From NCBI GenBank assembly GCA_944321495.1, contig CALULP010000012.1:62001-126000 (forward strand): a stretch of DNA of 64,000 bases, written 5' to 3'. Position numbers and translations under genes: made by a program. This stretch comes from an uncultured Bacteroides sp. GTDB lineage: Bacteria; Bacteroidota; Bacteroidia; Bacteroidales; Bacteroidaceae. Shown here in pieces: positions 25,593 through 33,655 of this stretch (position 1 is the stretch's first letter; each line of letters begins with the position of its first letter). A model generated the notes under the pieces. The model searched no databases, was not told where the DNA came from, and worked only from the letters and a program-made list of their open reading frames with translations.

Positions 25593-28571
25593 TCATGGCT
25601 CCCCGGCCCGGGTGGGCAGCATGACGATGCCTTGTTTTCTTTTGCCGTCCATCTTGGCTACGAGCGGGCGGTCGAAGTGCAGGTGGCGGATGTGTTTTGT
25701 CTCTTCCATAGCCGGCTGGGCATCGAGGAATGCCTGGTTGTACACACCGTCGTTCATGTAGGCGTTGATGGTGAAGTAGCCGACGCCGAACGAGGTGAGG
25801 TTCTGGAAGAAGTGCGTCCCTTGGCTGGGGTCAACGCGGTAGTTGGTCAGTCCGGCTTCCACGATGATGCGTGCGGCCGATATGTGCGGCCACTTCACGG
25901 GGATGCCCAGCCAGGGGTCGCTGCTTCCCCAGCGTCCCGGTCCTATCAGGATGTAGTTGCGTCCTTGCTCGAGGAAGCGTTGGTTTATTCGTTCAATCTC
26001 CCGGGCTATTTCGGGGTTGTTCGAGGCGCTGTATCCCTCCGTCTTGACGTAGACCACGTCGTACAGGTCGTCCATGATGCCGTGCCCCAGCGAGTTGTTG
26101 CTCCGCAGCAACAGGTCTTGGTCGGGGATGGCGGTAAGGTCTTCGTCCAGCATCTCCTTGCTGTCTACGATGGGGCGTATCTGCAAGAGGTAGAACGTCC
26201 CGGTCTTGTCTTTTTCCCGGCTCAGGTTGGCGGCAAACTCTATCTCCACGGGGCGGCGCATTTCCTGTTGTCCGTACTTCAGGGCGATTTGCAACAGCCG
26301 GGGCAGGGGGAAGACATCGTGTTGCAGGATGTTGGCAAAGGTGATGACCTTTCTTCCGCCCGGGTAGAGGCCGTCCCGGATGACCTGGTCATAGGGGTCG
26401 TAGGTAGAGGCTATGTAGTTCAGGGCTCCGTCTTTTTCAGCCTCCTTGACATGCAGTTTCAGCAGGTTGAACCCGTCGTCTTGCGAGAAGTTTTTGGCCG
26501 CATGCAGGTCGAGGGCGTAGAAGCGTGTCTGCGTCTCGCGCAAGGCAATCTCCAGTTCGCTGGTCTGGAGCACCTTGGTTGGGTGATAGGGGGAGAACCT
26601 GAGGGTCAGGCCTCCGTCTACAATGTATTTCCCCAGTCCGAGTGCCAGGTTGACGATGCCTTCTTCGGCCTGCTCGTCGCCCAAGGGGTAATAATTCAGC
26701 GAGCGTGCTACGCCGGACATGCTGGGGTAGTAGCGGTCGCCGTACTGGTTGCCCACCACCTGTTGCAGGATGACCGCCATCTTCTCTTGGTCGATGACGT
26801 TGCTTGTGGCCTGCATGTATGCTTTCGAGTCGCGGAAGAATACCGAGGCATATACGCCTTTGATGGCATCGCTAAGCATGCGCAGCATTTCATACTTGTC
26901 ATCCATGTATGGAATCATATACGTGCTGTAGATTCCGGCAAAGGGTTGGTAATGTGAATCTTCCAGCAATGAGGAGGAGCGTACGGCAATAGGGGCCTTC
27001 ACAACGTCGAAGAACGTGAAGAAGTCGCCTACCAGCCGGTCGGGCAGCTTTGCTTTGAGGAAGCAGCGCAATATGGTGGCATCATCGGCTTCCGACAGGG
27101 CGACTTGGTACAATCCGTTCGTTTCCATGAACTCATCGAACACGTCGGTGCATAGCACCACCGTTTTGGGGATGGCGACCCGGGCGTTCTCAAACTCTTC
27201 AAATTCGGGATGCCGCTTTACCAAGTTGTCTATAAACGCCAGGCCACGGCCTTTCCCACCCAGTGAGCCTTCGCCTATCCGGGCAAAGTTGGAGTAACTG
27301 TCGAACCTGTCGCGCTTGAATACCGCCACTACTCCTTGGTTTTTCATTTTGCGGTATTTCACGATGGCTTCAAATATGAGCTTGCGGTGGGCGTCTACGT
27401 CTTGCAGGCTGTCCCATGTGATAGGTTTCAAGAATTCTGCTACCGGAAACATGGCCCGCGAATATAGCCATCGGCTGACGTGGTTGTGGCTGATGTGGTA
27501 TAGGAATGATTCGGCAGGTACGGCAAAAAGGATGTTCTGCAATTCTTTCAGGTTCTTCACCTTGGCAATCTCTTCACCGGTCTCGGGGTTCCGGAAGATG
27601 AAATCGCCGAATCCGAAGTTGTCCGATACGATGCGCCGGAGGTCGACATCCATCTTCTTTGAATTCTTGTCGATAAAGGCGGCTCCGTACTTGGCGGCAT
27701 AGGCAGCGTTTTCGGTTTCGCTCGACTGAATGATGAGAGGGACGAAAGGGTCCTCTTTGCGGATGGCTGCACATAGCTTTATGCCGGCCAATCCGTCTTT
27801 TTCTCCTTTTTCGACCAATGGGAAACGGACATCGGTGATGACGCCAAGGATGTTGTTCTTGTACTTTTCATAGATATAGGTTGCTTCCTGGTAATTGCGT
27901 GCCAGCACGATTTTGGGGCGTCCCCTCATGCGCAATGTCCGTTGGTGGGCGTTCAAGGCTTCGGTAGAGAATTCCTGGCTTTGCTTTAATACGAACTTGT
28001 ACAGGTTGGGCAGTGTAGATGAGTAGAAACGGATGCTGTCTTCTACCAGCAAGATGAGTTGTACGCCTACCTCGTTGACATCGTGCTCCAAGTTCATCTT
28101 GTCTTCAATCAGTTTGATGATGGATACCAACAGGTCTGTGTTCCCCAACCAGCAGAAGACGTATTCGAAGGGGGTCAGGTCTTCATTGGCAATGCGGGCG
28201 GTGATGCCGTGGCTGAATGGGGTTAATATTACCATGGGAATGTTGGGATATAACCCTTTGATGTTGCGAGCCACGTCAAAACCTTCATTGTCTCCTGTGC
28301 CGGGCATGCAGATGATGAGGTCATAAGACATGTTGCTTAAATGCTCCAATGCTTCTTCATAAGTGGATACCTGGGTAAAACGGGGCGGGTAACGCAAGGA
28401 CAGCGAGGTATATTCGTTGAAAATCTTTTCATCGATGCGGCCATCGTCTTCCAGCATGAAGGCGTCATACGGGTTGGCTATCAGCAGGACGTTGAAAATG
28501 CGCCTCGTCATGAGGTTGGCAAACTGGGTATCCTTGAAGTAAAGTTGGTTAAGTTTGAACTTGCTGAGCAT
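25593..28571 (-). CDS. PEP-synthase-like ATP-grasp protein with N-terminal receiver domains
   Basis: A 992-residue cytosolic protein. Residues 24-155 look like a receiver fold without the acceptor aspartate (DLIICMPGTGDNEGFDVA). Residues 168-310 look like a complete receiver: acidic LLVEDS, acceptor Asp in GVITDVRFP, Ser in IIQSSE and Lys in FIDKNS. The ATP-grasp domain of PEP synthase/pyruvate phosphate dikinase follows, with GEGSLGGKGRG, AVRSSSLLED, 'YPSMSGVARSLNYYPLGDE' and 'FYLLQIRPI'. The C-terminal part carries GPGRWGSSDPW. I found no swivelling phosphohistidine motif and no PEP-binding barrel, so a full PEP synthase reaction is not expected. It is divergent from the hybrid regulator. 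Function is unknown. Confidence 0.8.
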   Translation of the reverse strand: MLSKFKLNQLYFKDTQFANLMTRRIFNVLLIANPYDAFMLEDDGRIDEKIFNEYTSLSLRYPPRFTQVSTYEEALEHLSNMSYDLIICMPGTGDNEGFDVARNIKGLYPNIPMVILTPFSHGITARIANEDLTPFEYVFCWLGNTDLLVSIIKLIEDKMNLEHDVNEVGVQLILLVEDSIRFYSSTLPNLYKFVLKQSQEFSTEALNAHQRTLRMRGRPKIVLARNYQEATYIYEKYKNNILGVITDVRFPLVEKGEKDGLAGIKLCAAIRKEDPFVPLIIQSSETENAAYAAKYGAAFIDKNSKKMDVDLRRIVSDNFGFGDFIFRNPETGEEIAKVKNLKELQNILFAVPAESFLYHISHNHVSRWLYSRAMFPVAEFLKPITWDSLQDVDAHRKLIFEAIVKYRKMKNQGVVAVFKRDRFDSYSNFARIGEGSLGGKGRGLAFIDNLVKRHPEFEEFENARVAIPKTVVLCTDVFDEFMETNGLYQVALSEADDATILRCFLKAKLPDRLVGDFFTFFDVVKAPIAVRSSSLLEDSHYQPFAGIYSTYMIPYMDDKYEMLRMLSDAIKGVYASVFFRDSKAYMQATSNVIDQEKMAVILQQVVGNQYGDRYYPSMSGVARSLNYYPLGDEQAEEGIVNLALGLGKYIVDGGLTLRFSPYHPTKVLQTSELEIALRETQTRFYALDLHAAKNFSQDDGFNLLKLHVKEAEKDGALNYIASTYDPYDQVIRDGLYPGGRKVITFANILQHDVFPLPRLLQIALKYGQQEMRRPVEIEFAANLSREKDKTGTFYLLQIRPIVDSKEMLDEDLTAIPDQDLLLRSNNSLGHGIMDDLYDVVYVKTEGYSASNNPEIAREIERINQRFLEQGRNYILIGPGRWGSSDPWLGIPVKWPHISAARIIVEAGLTNYRVDPSQGTHFFQNLTSFGVGYFTINAYMNDGVYNQAFLDAQPAMEETKHIRHLHFDRPLVAKMDGKRKQGIVMLPTRAGEP

Positions 28572-28601
28572 GTTTTTATGGATAGGTTAGTTATCGGGAA
28601 G

Positions 28602-28609
28602 CAAAAGTA
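28602..28609 (-). promoter_or_regulatory. -7 element of the PEP-synthase-like gene
   Basis: TACTTTTG reads leftward from 28609 to 28602, 30 bp before the ATG at 28571, and matches the consensus. It lies directly beside the operator of the divergent regulator gene. Confidence 0.5.
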
Positions 28610-28615
28610 ATAGAA

Positions 28616-28674
28616 TTCAAACCTTTTTGGATAGTTTTTCAACCACTTTTTTTAGATTTATCCGTAATATTGCA
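28616..28674 (+). promoter_or_regulatory. Operator-promoter of the hybrid regulator (copy 1)
   Basis: A direct repeat with AACC cores at 28620-28623 and 28641-28644 (period 21 bp, two helical turns) lies 20 bp before TAATATTG (28665-28672), a one-mismatch -7 box. The first half-site reads TTCAAACCTTTTT. The same module occurs at 30380-30438 with identical spacing. Because the second half-site replaces the -33 box, an AraC-type activator is expected to work here. Confidence 0.7.
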
Positions 28675-28725
28675 GACTGAAAGCGGGAATGGAATGTTTT
28701 CTCGTTTTCATTACATGTCACTTGA

Positions 28726-30354
28726 ATGTTTATGATGATTACACCATATATATTATATAGCCTTCTGTTGTTCTTCCTTATAGGATGTGTGGCATTACTT
28801 GTCTTGTACCTCAGGTATCGGCGCGCAGAAGATAATTTTGAATGGAAGATGCGTGCCATTGTGGACTGGGTGCATGATATCCGTACTCCGGCTTCTTTAT
28901 TGAAAGTCTCTTTGGGTGAGTTGGAGGCCAAAGGGAATCTTTCGGAAGAAAGCAAGCATAATTTGGATGTTGCATTGAGGAATGCTGATAAATTGTTGTC
29001 TTTGACTGCCCAGTTGTTGGATTGGCAAAAGTCGGAGTTTTATGTTTCTCCATTGAAGATAACATCCTGTGACCTTGCTTCGTATTTGGAGGAGAAACGC
29101 AACGATTTCCAGGCTTCTGCATCCCGTAAGGGGTTGGCATTACAGGTTGAAGTGCCGGCAAATGTGCCTAAGGTATGGATAGACAGGGACAAAATGGACC
29201 ATATCATTGATAATTTGTTGGGGAATGCGTTGAAATATACCAATGAGGGCACCATTGGCCTTCGGGGGAAAGCAGAGGATGGAAAGTGGATTCTTCAAAT
29301 AAGCGATACGGGCATTGGCATCCCTGCGGAAGAACAATCCCATATTTTTAAGAAATACTATCGTGCCCATAATGTCTCGGAATTGGGAGATGTGCCGGGT
29401 AATGGAATTGGTTTGTTGTTGACCCAGCGTCTGGTAGAGCAACATCAGGGAACGATAACTTTCAGTAGTACAGAAGGGGAAGGTACCACGTTTGTTGCAG
29501 TTTTCCCCTTGAAGCCTAAGGGCGTAATTGTGGAAGATAAAACGGCTTCCAATCCTCCAGATGAGGAATCGGATGCCCTTGGTCATCCTCAACTGTTATC
29601 CGACGATACGGATAAAAACGTTCTTCTATTGGCGGAAGATGACGTTGACATGCGTGATTATCTGGAAAATGCGTTGTCTGCCGAGTATAAGGTTGTAAGC
29701 GTGTCCGATGGTGAAAAGGCATTGGAAAAAGCCAGAAAAATTAATCCTGACATTATTATTTCGGACATTGTGATGCCGATATTAAAAGGGGACGAATTAT
29801 GCCGCCTCTTGAAATCATCGGTTGAAACCAGCCATATACCGGTGATCTTGTTGACTGCTTTGAGCGAACGTGAAGATATAGTCTATGGTCTTGAAGCGGG
29901 TGCCACCGATTATATTATCAAACCTTTCGACCTTTCTGTATTGAAAGCCCGGTTACGCAATGTACTTCAGCATCGTCAGCGGTTTCGTCTGGAGGTCCTT
30001 TCCATGGGGGAGAAAGCGGAAGAAATAGATTACAGCAACCAGTTGGACAAGGAATTCCTGGAAAAGGTAATGGGCATCATCAACCAAGAAATGTCTAATA
30101 TGGATTTCAGTGTCAATGATTTTTGCAGGATGGTAGGGATGAGCCGCACGTCCATTTATAACAAATTGAAATCTTTGACGGGACAAGGTCCGCAAGATCT
30201 TATCCGCATCATGCGCCTGAACAAAGCTAAGGAATTGTTGGAAAGCCGAAGGCATACCATTGGGGAGGTTTCAGCTTTGGTAGGATTTTCTGACCCGAAA
30301 TATTTCAGTACCTGTTTCAAGAAACAATTTGGTGTCAGCCCCAGTAAAATTTGA
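28726..30354 (+). CDS. Hybrid two-component regulator (kinase-receiver-AraC HTH) without a sensor domain
   Basis: A 542-residue protein with one membrane segment (about 9-29), then a histidine kinase (H-box HDIRTP with His50, N-box 'IDNLLGNALKYT', G-box DTGIGIP and GNGIGLLLTQRL). A receiver follows (about 305-420) with acceptor Asp in IIISDIVMP and Lys in IIKPF, and then an AraC HTH ending 'FSDPKYFSTCFKKQFGVSP'. Hybrid two-component systems of Bacteroides normally carry a beta-propeller sensor of about 700 residues in the periplasm, making roughly 1300 residues. Here only 154 bp separate the start from the divergent gene, so the sensor is really absent. All catalytic residues are intact. It probably controls the adjacent amino-sugar operon. 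Confidence 0.88.
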   Translation: MFMMITPYILYSLLLFFLIGCVALLVLYLRYRRAEDNFEWKMRAIVDWVHDIRTPASLLKVSLGELEAKGNLSEESKHNLDVALRNADKLLSLTAQLLDWQKSEFYVSPLKITSCDLASYLEEKRNDFQASASRKGLALQVEVPANVPKVWIDRDKMDHIIDNLLGNALKYTNEGTIGLRGKAEDGKWILQISDTGIGIPAEEQSHIFKKYYRAHNVSELGDVPGNGIGLLLTQRLVEQHQGTITFSSTEGEGTTFVAVFPLKPKGVIVEDKTASNPPDEESDALGHPQLLSDDTDKNVLLLAEDDVDMRDYLENALSAEYKVVSVSDGEKALEKARKINPDIIISDIVMPILKGDELCRLLKSSVETSHIPVILLTALSEREDIVYGLEAGATDYIIKPFDLSVLKARLRNVLQHRQRFRLEVLSMGEKAEEIDYSNQLDKEFLEKVMGIINQEMSNMDFSVNDFCRMVGMSRTSIYNKLKSLTGQGPQDLIRIMRLNKAKELLESRRHTIGEVSALVGFSDPKYFSTCFKKQFGVSPSKI

Positions 30355-30379
30355 AAAACTTCGCGGTGTGTGGACTGTT

Positions 30380-30438
30380 TTCAAACCTTTTTTGTTAGGA
30401 TTTGAACCTGTTTTTTCTCATTAGTGCGTAATATTGCA
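30380..30438 (+). promoter_or_regulatory. Operator-promoter of the sugar-kinase operon (copy 2)
   Basis: This module repeats the arrangement before the hybrid regulator: half-sites with AACC at 30384-30387 and 30405-30408 (period 21) and TAATATTG at 30429-30436, 20 bp after the second half-site. TTCAAACCTTTTT and GTAATATTGCA are identical in the two copies, while the spacers differ. Confidence 0.7.
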
Positions 30439-30564
30439 TAAAATTCAATAATAGAATATGCCAGTCTTGTCCGTGTATTGGCAAGATTGCTTGGCAAAAG
30501 GAAGGTGTCGCTTCCCTTTGAAGAAGCGGAAGATTTGTTGAAAATAATATTAATTATAGATAGA

Positions 30565-31506
30565 ATGGAAACATATTTAGGTCTTGATTTAGGCGGTACC
30601 AAATTGCTGATAGGGGAAATGGACAGCCGCGGGAATATTCTCAAGTATAAAAAGTACGATTCCGGTTATTTTAATCAGGAAGCTGCCCTGCAAATCATAA
30701 AGGCATCGCTGGATGATTATATAAAGACGGTGGGTTGGTACGATAAAAAGCCCGTTGCCATGGGTGTGGGATTGATTGGACGAGTAGACTCCAATGACGG
30801 AATCTGGTTGCAGATAGACCCCAGCCGTACGCATCCTATCGCATTAGCCAAAGAACTGACGGAAGCATACGGCATACCTTGCTATATAGATAATGATGTG
30901 AAAAGTGCCACGCGGGCCGAGTGTATTTGGGGATTCGGGCAAATATCGAAGAATTTTGTATACCTCAACGTCGGCACCGGCATTGCCGTTGGTACGGTGA
31001 TTGATGGCAAGCAAGTACGCGGCAGCCATTTCAACGCGGGCGAAGTAGGTCATTTGCGCGTGGGGGTACATGTCGGTGTGAAATGTGCTTGCGGCCGTAT
31101 GGATTGTGTGGAAGCTATAGCGGCTGGTATAGGTTTTGATAATTGTGCCCGTTTGTTGCGTGACCGTTATGAAACCAATCTGCATATTCCTGCCGAGAAA
31201 GGAGAGCGAGTATTGGTGAGCGAGGTCTATGCCTTAAGTCAGAAAGGCGACCCATTGTGTGTGGCTTTGGTGGATATAGCGGCTGAGGCTTTGGCAAACC
31301 TTATTATGAACCTTGTACGCATGACCGATCCGGATACTGTAGTTCTGGGGGGCGGTATTGTGGCTGATGGTTATATGCATGAGAAGATTTTGGAGAAATT
31401 GCAGCCTATCACTATGCGTTTTGTAACCAACGGTGTTGTTATTACTAAACTGAATCCCGGTTTTATCGGATTATTGGGTGCCGGAGCTGTGGCAATGAAC
31501 CGCTAA
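30565..31506 (+). CDS. ROK-family sugar kinase
   Basis: The ATG at 30565 gives METYLGLDLGGTKLLIGEMD and 313 residues; longer versions run through the leader. The phosphate motif DLGGTK, the second motif 'LNVGTGIAVGTVIDGK', the HxxG-type 'GEVGHLRV' and the zinc cysteines CACGRMDC show an active ROK kinase. The family phosphorylates glucose, N-acetylglucosamine, glucosamine or mannose; the neighbours favour an amino sugar. It is first in an operon with an isomerase (38 bp), a transporter (37 bp) and a GH18 gene. No N-terminal DNA-binding domain is present, so it is a kinase rather than a NagC-type repressor. Confidence 0.9.
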   Translation: METYLGLDLGGTKLLIGEMDSRGNILKYKKYDSGYFNQEAALQIIKASLDDYIKTVGWYDKKPVAMGVGLIGRVDSNDGIWLQIDPSRTHPIALAKELTEAYGIPCYIDNDVKSATRAECIWGFGQISKNFVYLNVGTGIAVGTVIDGKQVRGSHFNAGEVGHLRVGVHVGVKCACGRMDCVEAIAAGIGFDNCARLLRDRYETNLHIPAEKGERVLVSEVYALSQKGDPLCVALVDIAAEALANLIMNLVRMTDPDTVVLGGGIVADGYMHEKILEKLQPITMRFVTNGVVITKLNPGFIGLLGAGAVAMNR

Positions 31507-31544
31507 AGACAAAAGTACCATCTTATTAACTTAACGAAGTATAT

Positions 31545-32276
31545 ATGAAAATTACCATTGCAAATAGTGAGCGTGAGTTTGATTGTACTGCCGCATGGCG
31601 TGTCATTGGACAAATGTTGGCGCGTCCAGCTTCTGTTATCGGGCTTTCGACAGGGCGGACAACTGGAAATATGCATCGGCTTATTGCCGAGATACACAAA
31701 CAGTATCCTTTTCCGGTAGGAAAAACAACCTTTTTCGGGTTGGATGAAGTAACCGGTGTGTCACGCTATTATAGCGGTGCATGTTATACGATGTTGAAGA
31801 CGGAACTTATTGATGCCCTCGGCGTAGATGACGACCACTTTTTGATGTTGCCTACCCAATGCGATGATTTTTCCCGTGCTTGTGCTGATTTCCGTCAGGA
31901 AATAGCCCGCCGTGGAGGTATTGACTTGTTGATGTTGGGCTTGGGTGAGAACGGGCATTTAGGCTTTAACCAACCGGGTTCTCCTTTGGGTGGAGAAGCG
32001 TGGGTCACCCGTATGAATGTGGAGTTGGAAGAACGTATCCGTAGGGAAACGAATACTCCACCGGATGTACCATTGGGTGGCGCTACATTAGGTCTCAAGG
32101 ATATTATGCAGGCACGTCGTATTGTACTTGTGGCAAAAGGCCGCAATAAGACTGAGATCGTACACCGCATGTTGCAAGGTCCGGTTACACCCGATGTGCC
32201 TGCTTCCATCTTGCAATTGCACCCAGATTGTGAGTTCTTGTTGGATGCGGAAGCCTCCGCCGGGTTGACTTTTTGA
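31545..32276 (+). CDS. Amino-sugar-6-phosphate isomerase/deaminase (NagB/AgaI-like)
   Basis: A 243-residue protein of the glucosamine-6-phosphate deaminase fold: 'VIGLSTGRTTGNMHRLI' for phosphate binding, FGLDEV (Asp67-Glu68), and the active-site loop GLGENGHLGFNQPG with His138. In classical NagB the loop reads VDGHIAFNEP as I recall it, so the general base Asp is Asn136 here and the Glu is Gln143. An Asn at the first position also occurs in AgaI-type proteins, so an AgaI-like activity on galactosamine- or glucosamine-6-phosphate is possible. It would isomerise and deaminate the ROK kinase product to a fructose-6-phosphate-type intermediate. No nagA deacetylase gene is adjacent. Confidence 0.75.
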   Translation: MKITIANSEREFDCTAAWRVIGQMLARPASVIGLSTGRTTGNMHRLIAEIHKQYPFPVGKTTFFGLDEVTGVSRYYSGACYTMLKTELIDALGVDDDHFLMLPTQCDDFSRACADFRQEIARRGGIDLLMLGLGENGHLGFNQPGSPLGGEAWVTRMNVELEERIRRETNTPPDVPLGGATLGLKDIMQARRIVLVAKGRNKTEIVHRMLQGPVTPDVPASILQLHPDCEFLLDAEASAGLTF

Positions 32277-32313
32277 TTCGCAAATTGAATAATCTTAACG
32301 AAACATAAATATC

Positions 32314-33579
32314 ATGGAACAACAAACAAAGCAAGTAAATTATGTAGGTCCCTTTATTACGATGGTTTTTTTGTTCTTCATCGTAGGATTTCTTACCACT
32401 GCCAATACCCAATTCCAAGGACCTTTAAAAGAAACATTCCTTTCCGAGGTAGGCGGGTTGAAAAATACGTTTGCCACTCTTATTACTTTTTCTTGGTTCT
32501 TGGCATATCCTTTGTGCGGAGGTGTGGGGTCTTCTTGGATTGGCAAACATGGTTATAAGGGTACGCTGATTCGTGGATTGGTTGTCATGTTTGTAGGACT
32601 GGGACTGTTTTTCTTGTCTTCTTGGTTTACGGTTCGTTTTCCTGAAGCATGTTGGCAAGTGGGAGAAAGTGTGATACCAGGGGGATTCTTTATTTTCCTG
32701 CTCGGCTCGTTTGTAGTAGGAGCATCTGCCACTATTTTGCAGGTCGTGATTAATCCTTATCTGACGGCATGCTATGTGCGTGGTACACAACCTATTCAAA
32801 GACTTGCCATTGGCGGTTCGGCAAACTCTGTCGGCACAACATTGGCGCCTTATTTTGTGACTGGTGTCGTATTTGGAGGGCTGTCCATGTCCGAAATCCG
32901 TATAGACCAACTGATGGCTCCTTTCTTTGCTTTGATGGTGGTTATTGTATTGATCGTAGTCCTTTTGATGAGATTCTCTTTGCCTGATGTGCAAGGTACC
33001 AAGGCTGAGGCTGGTGAGCGTTTGGAGCGTAGTGTATGGTCATTCCGTCATCTTGCATTGGGAGTAGTCGCTATATTCTTTTACGTGGGCGTGGAGGTCT
33101 GCATCGGTGGAAATATCAACCTGTATGCAATTGAGATGGATTATGCTTCTCCGGCTCTATTGGCTACGCTTTACTGGGGTGGTATGTTGATTGGACGTCT
33201 GGTCGGTAGTTCTTTGAGCAAAATATCGCCTCGTACCCAACTTACAGTTACCACGTCGTTTGCGGCTATCCTGACATTGTTGGCTATCACGTTTGATAAT
33301 CCGTGGTTGCTTACGGCCGTAGGCCTGTTCCATTCCATCATGTGGGGAGCTATCTTCACTTTGTCCGTAGCCCATTTGGGCAAATACACTTCAGTAGCCT
33401 CGGGCGTATTTATGATAGGCGTTGTAGGTGGTGCGGTCTTCCCCCTATTGCAAGGGGTACTTGCCGATGTGTTAGGCGGATGGCGCTGGTCGTGGTGTCT
33501 TGTCATTATAGGCGAGTTGTTTATGCTTTATTATGCTTTGGTCGGTTCGCGAGTGCGTGAATGTGACAAGGTGGCATAG
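32314..33579 (+). CDS. MFS sugar:proton symporter, FucP/NagP type
   Basis: A 421-residue inner-membrane protein with about 12 hydrophobic segments. The beginning 'GPFITMVFLFFIVGFLTTAN' and 'QVVINPYLTACYV' followed by 'RLAIGGSANSVGTTLAPYF' are characteristic of the FHS (fucose/glucose/galactose) branch of the MFS, which includes the N-acetylglucosamine porter NagP. It sits between the isomerase and GH18 genes and should import the mono- or disaccharide released in the periplasm. The exact sugar is not visible. Confidence 0.88.
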   Translation: MEQQTKQVNYVGPFITMVFLFFIVGFLTTANTQFQGPLKETFLSEVGGLKNTFATLITFSWFLAYPLCGGVGSSWIGKHGYKGTLIRGLVVMFVGLGLFFLSSWFTVRFPEACWQVGESVIPGGFFIFLLGSFVVGASATILQVVINPYLTACYVRGTQPIQRLAIGGSANSVGTTLAPYFVTGVVFGGLSMSEIRIDQLMAPFFALMVVIVLIVVLLMRFSLPDVQGTKAEAGERLERSVWSFRHLALGVVAIFFYVGVEVCIGGNINLYAIEMDYASPALLATLYWGGMLIGRLVGSSLSKISPRTQLTVTTSFAAILTLLAITFDNPWLLTAVGLFHSIMWGAIFTLSVAHLGKYTSVASGVFMIGVVGGAVFPLLQGVLADVLGGWRWSWCLVIIGELFMLYYALVGSRVRECDKVA

Positions 33580-33655
33580 CCATTGTACGGAGATACGTAA
33601 AATGATATTCAAGGTGTTAACTCATTTTTTTCACTTAATAAAAACCAATAATAGT

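Noticed and set aside
25593..28571. Complete PEP synthase (ppsA)
   Set aside because: The phosphohistidine swivelling domain and the PEP-binding barrel are not found; only the ATP-grasp part is present.
30565..31506. NagC-type ROK repressor
   Set aside because: The protein lacks an N-terminal winged-helix domain and has an intact kinase site.
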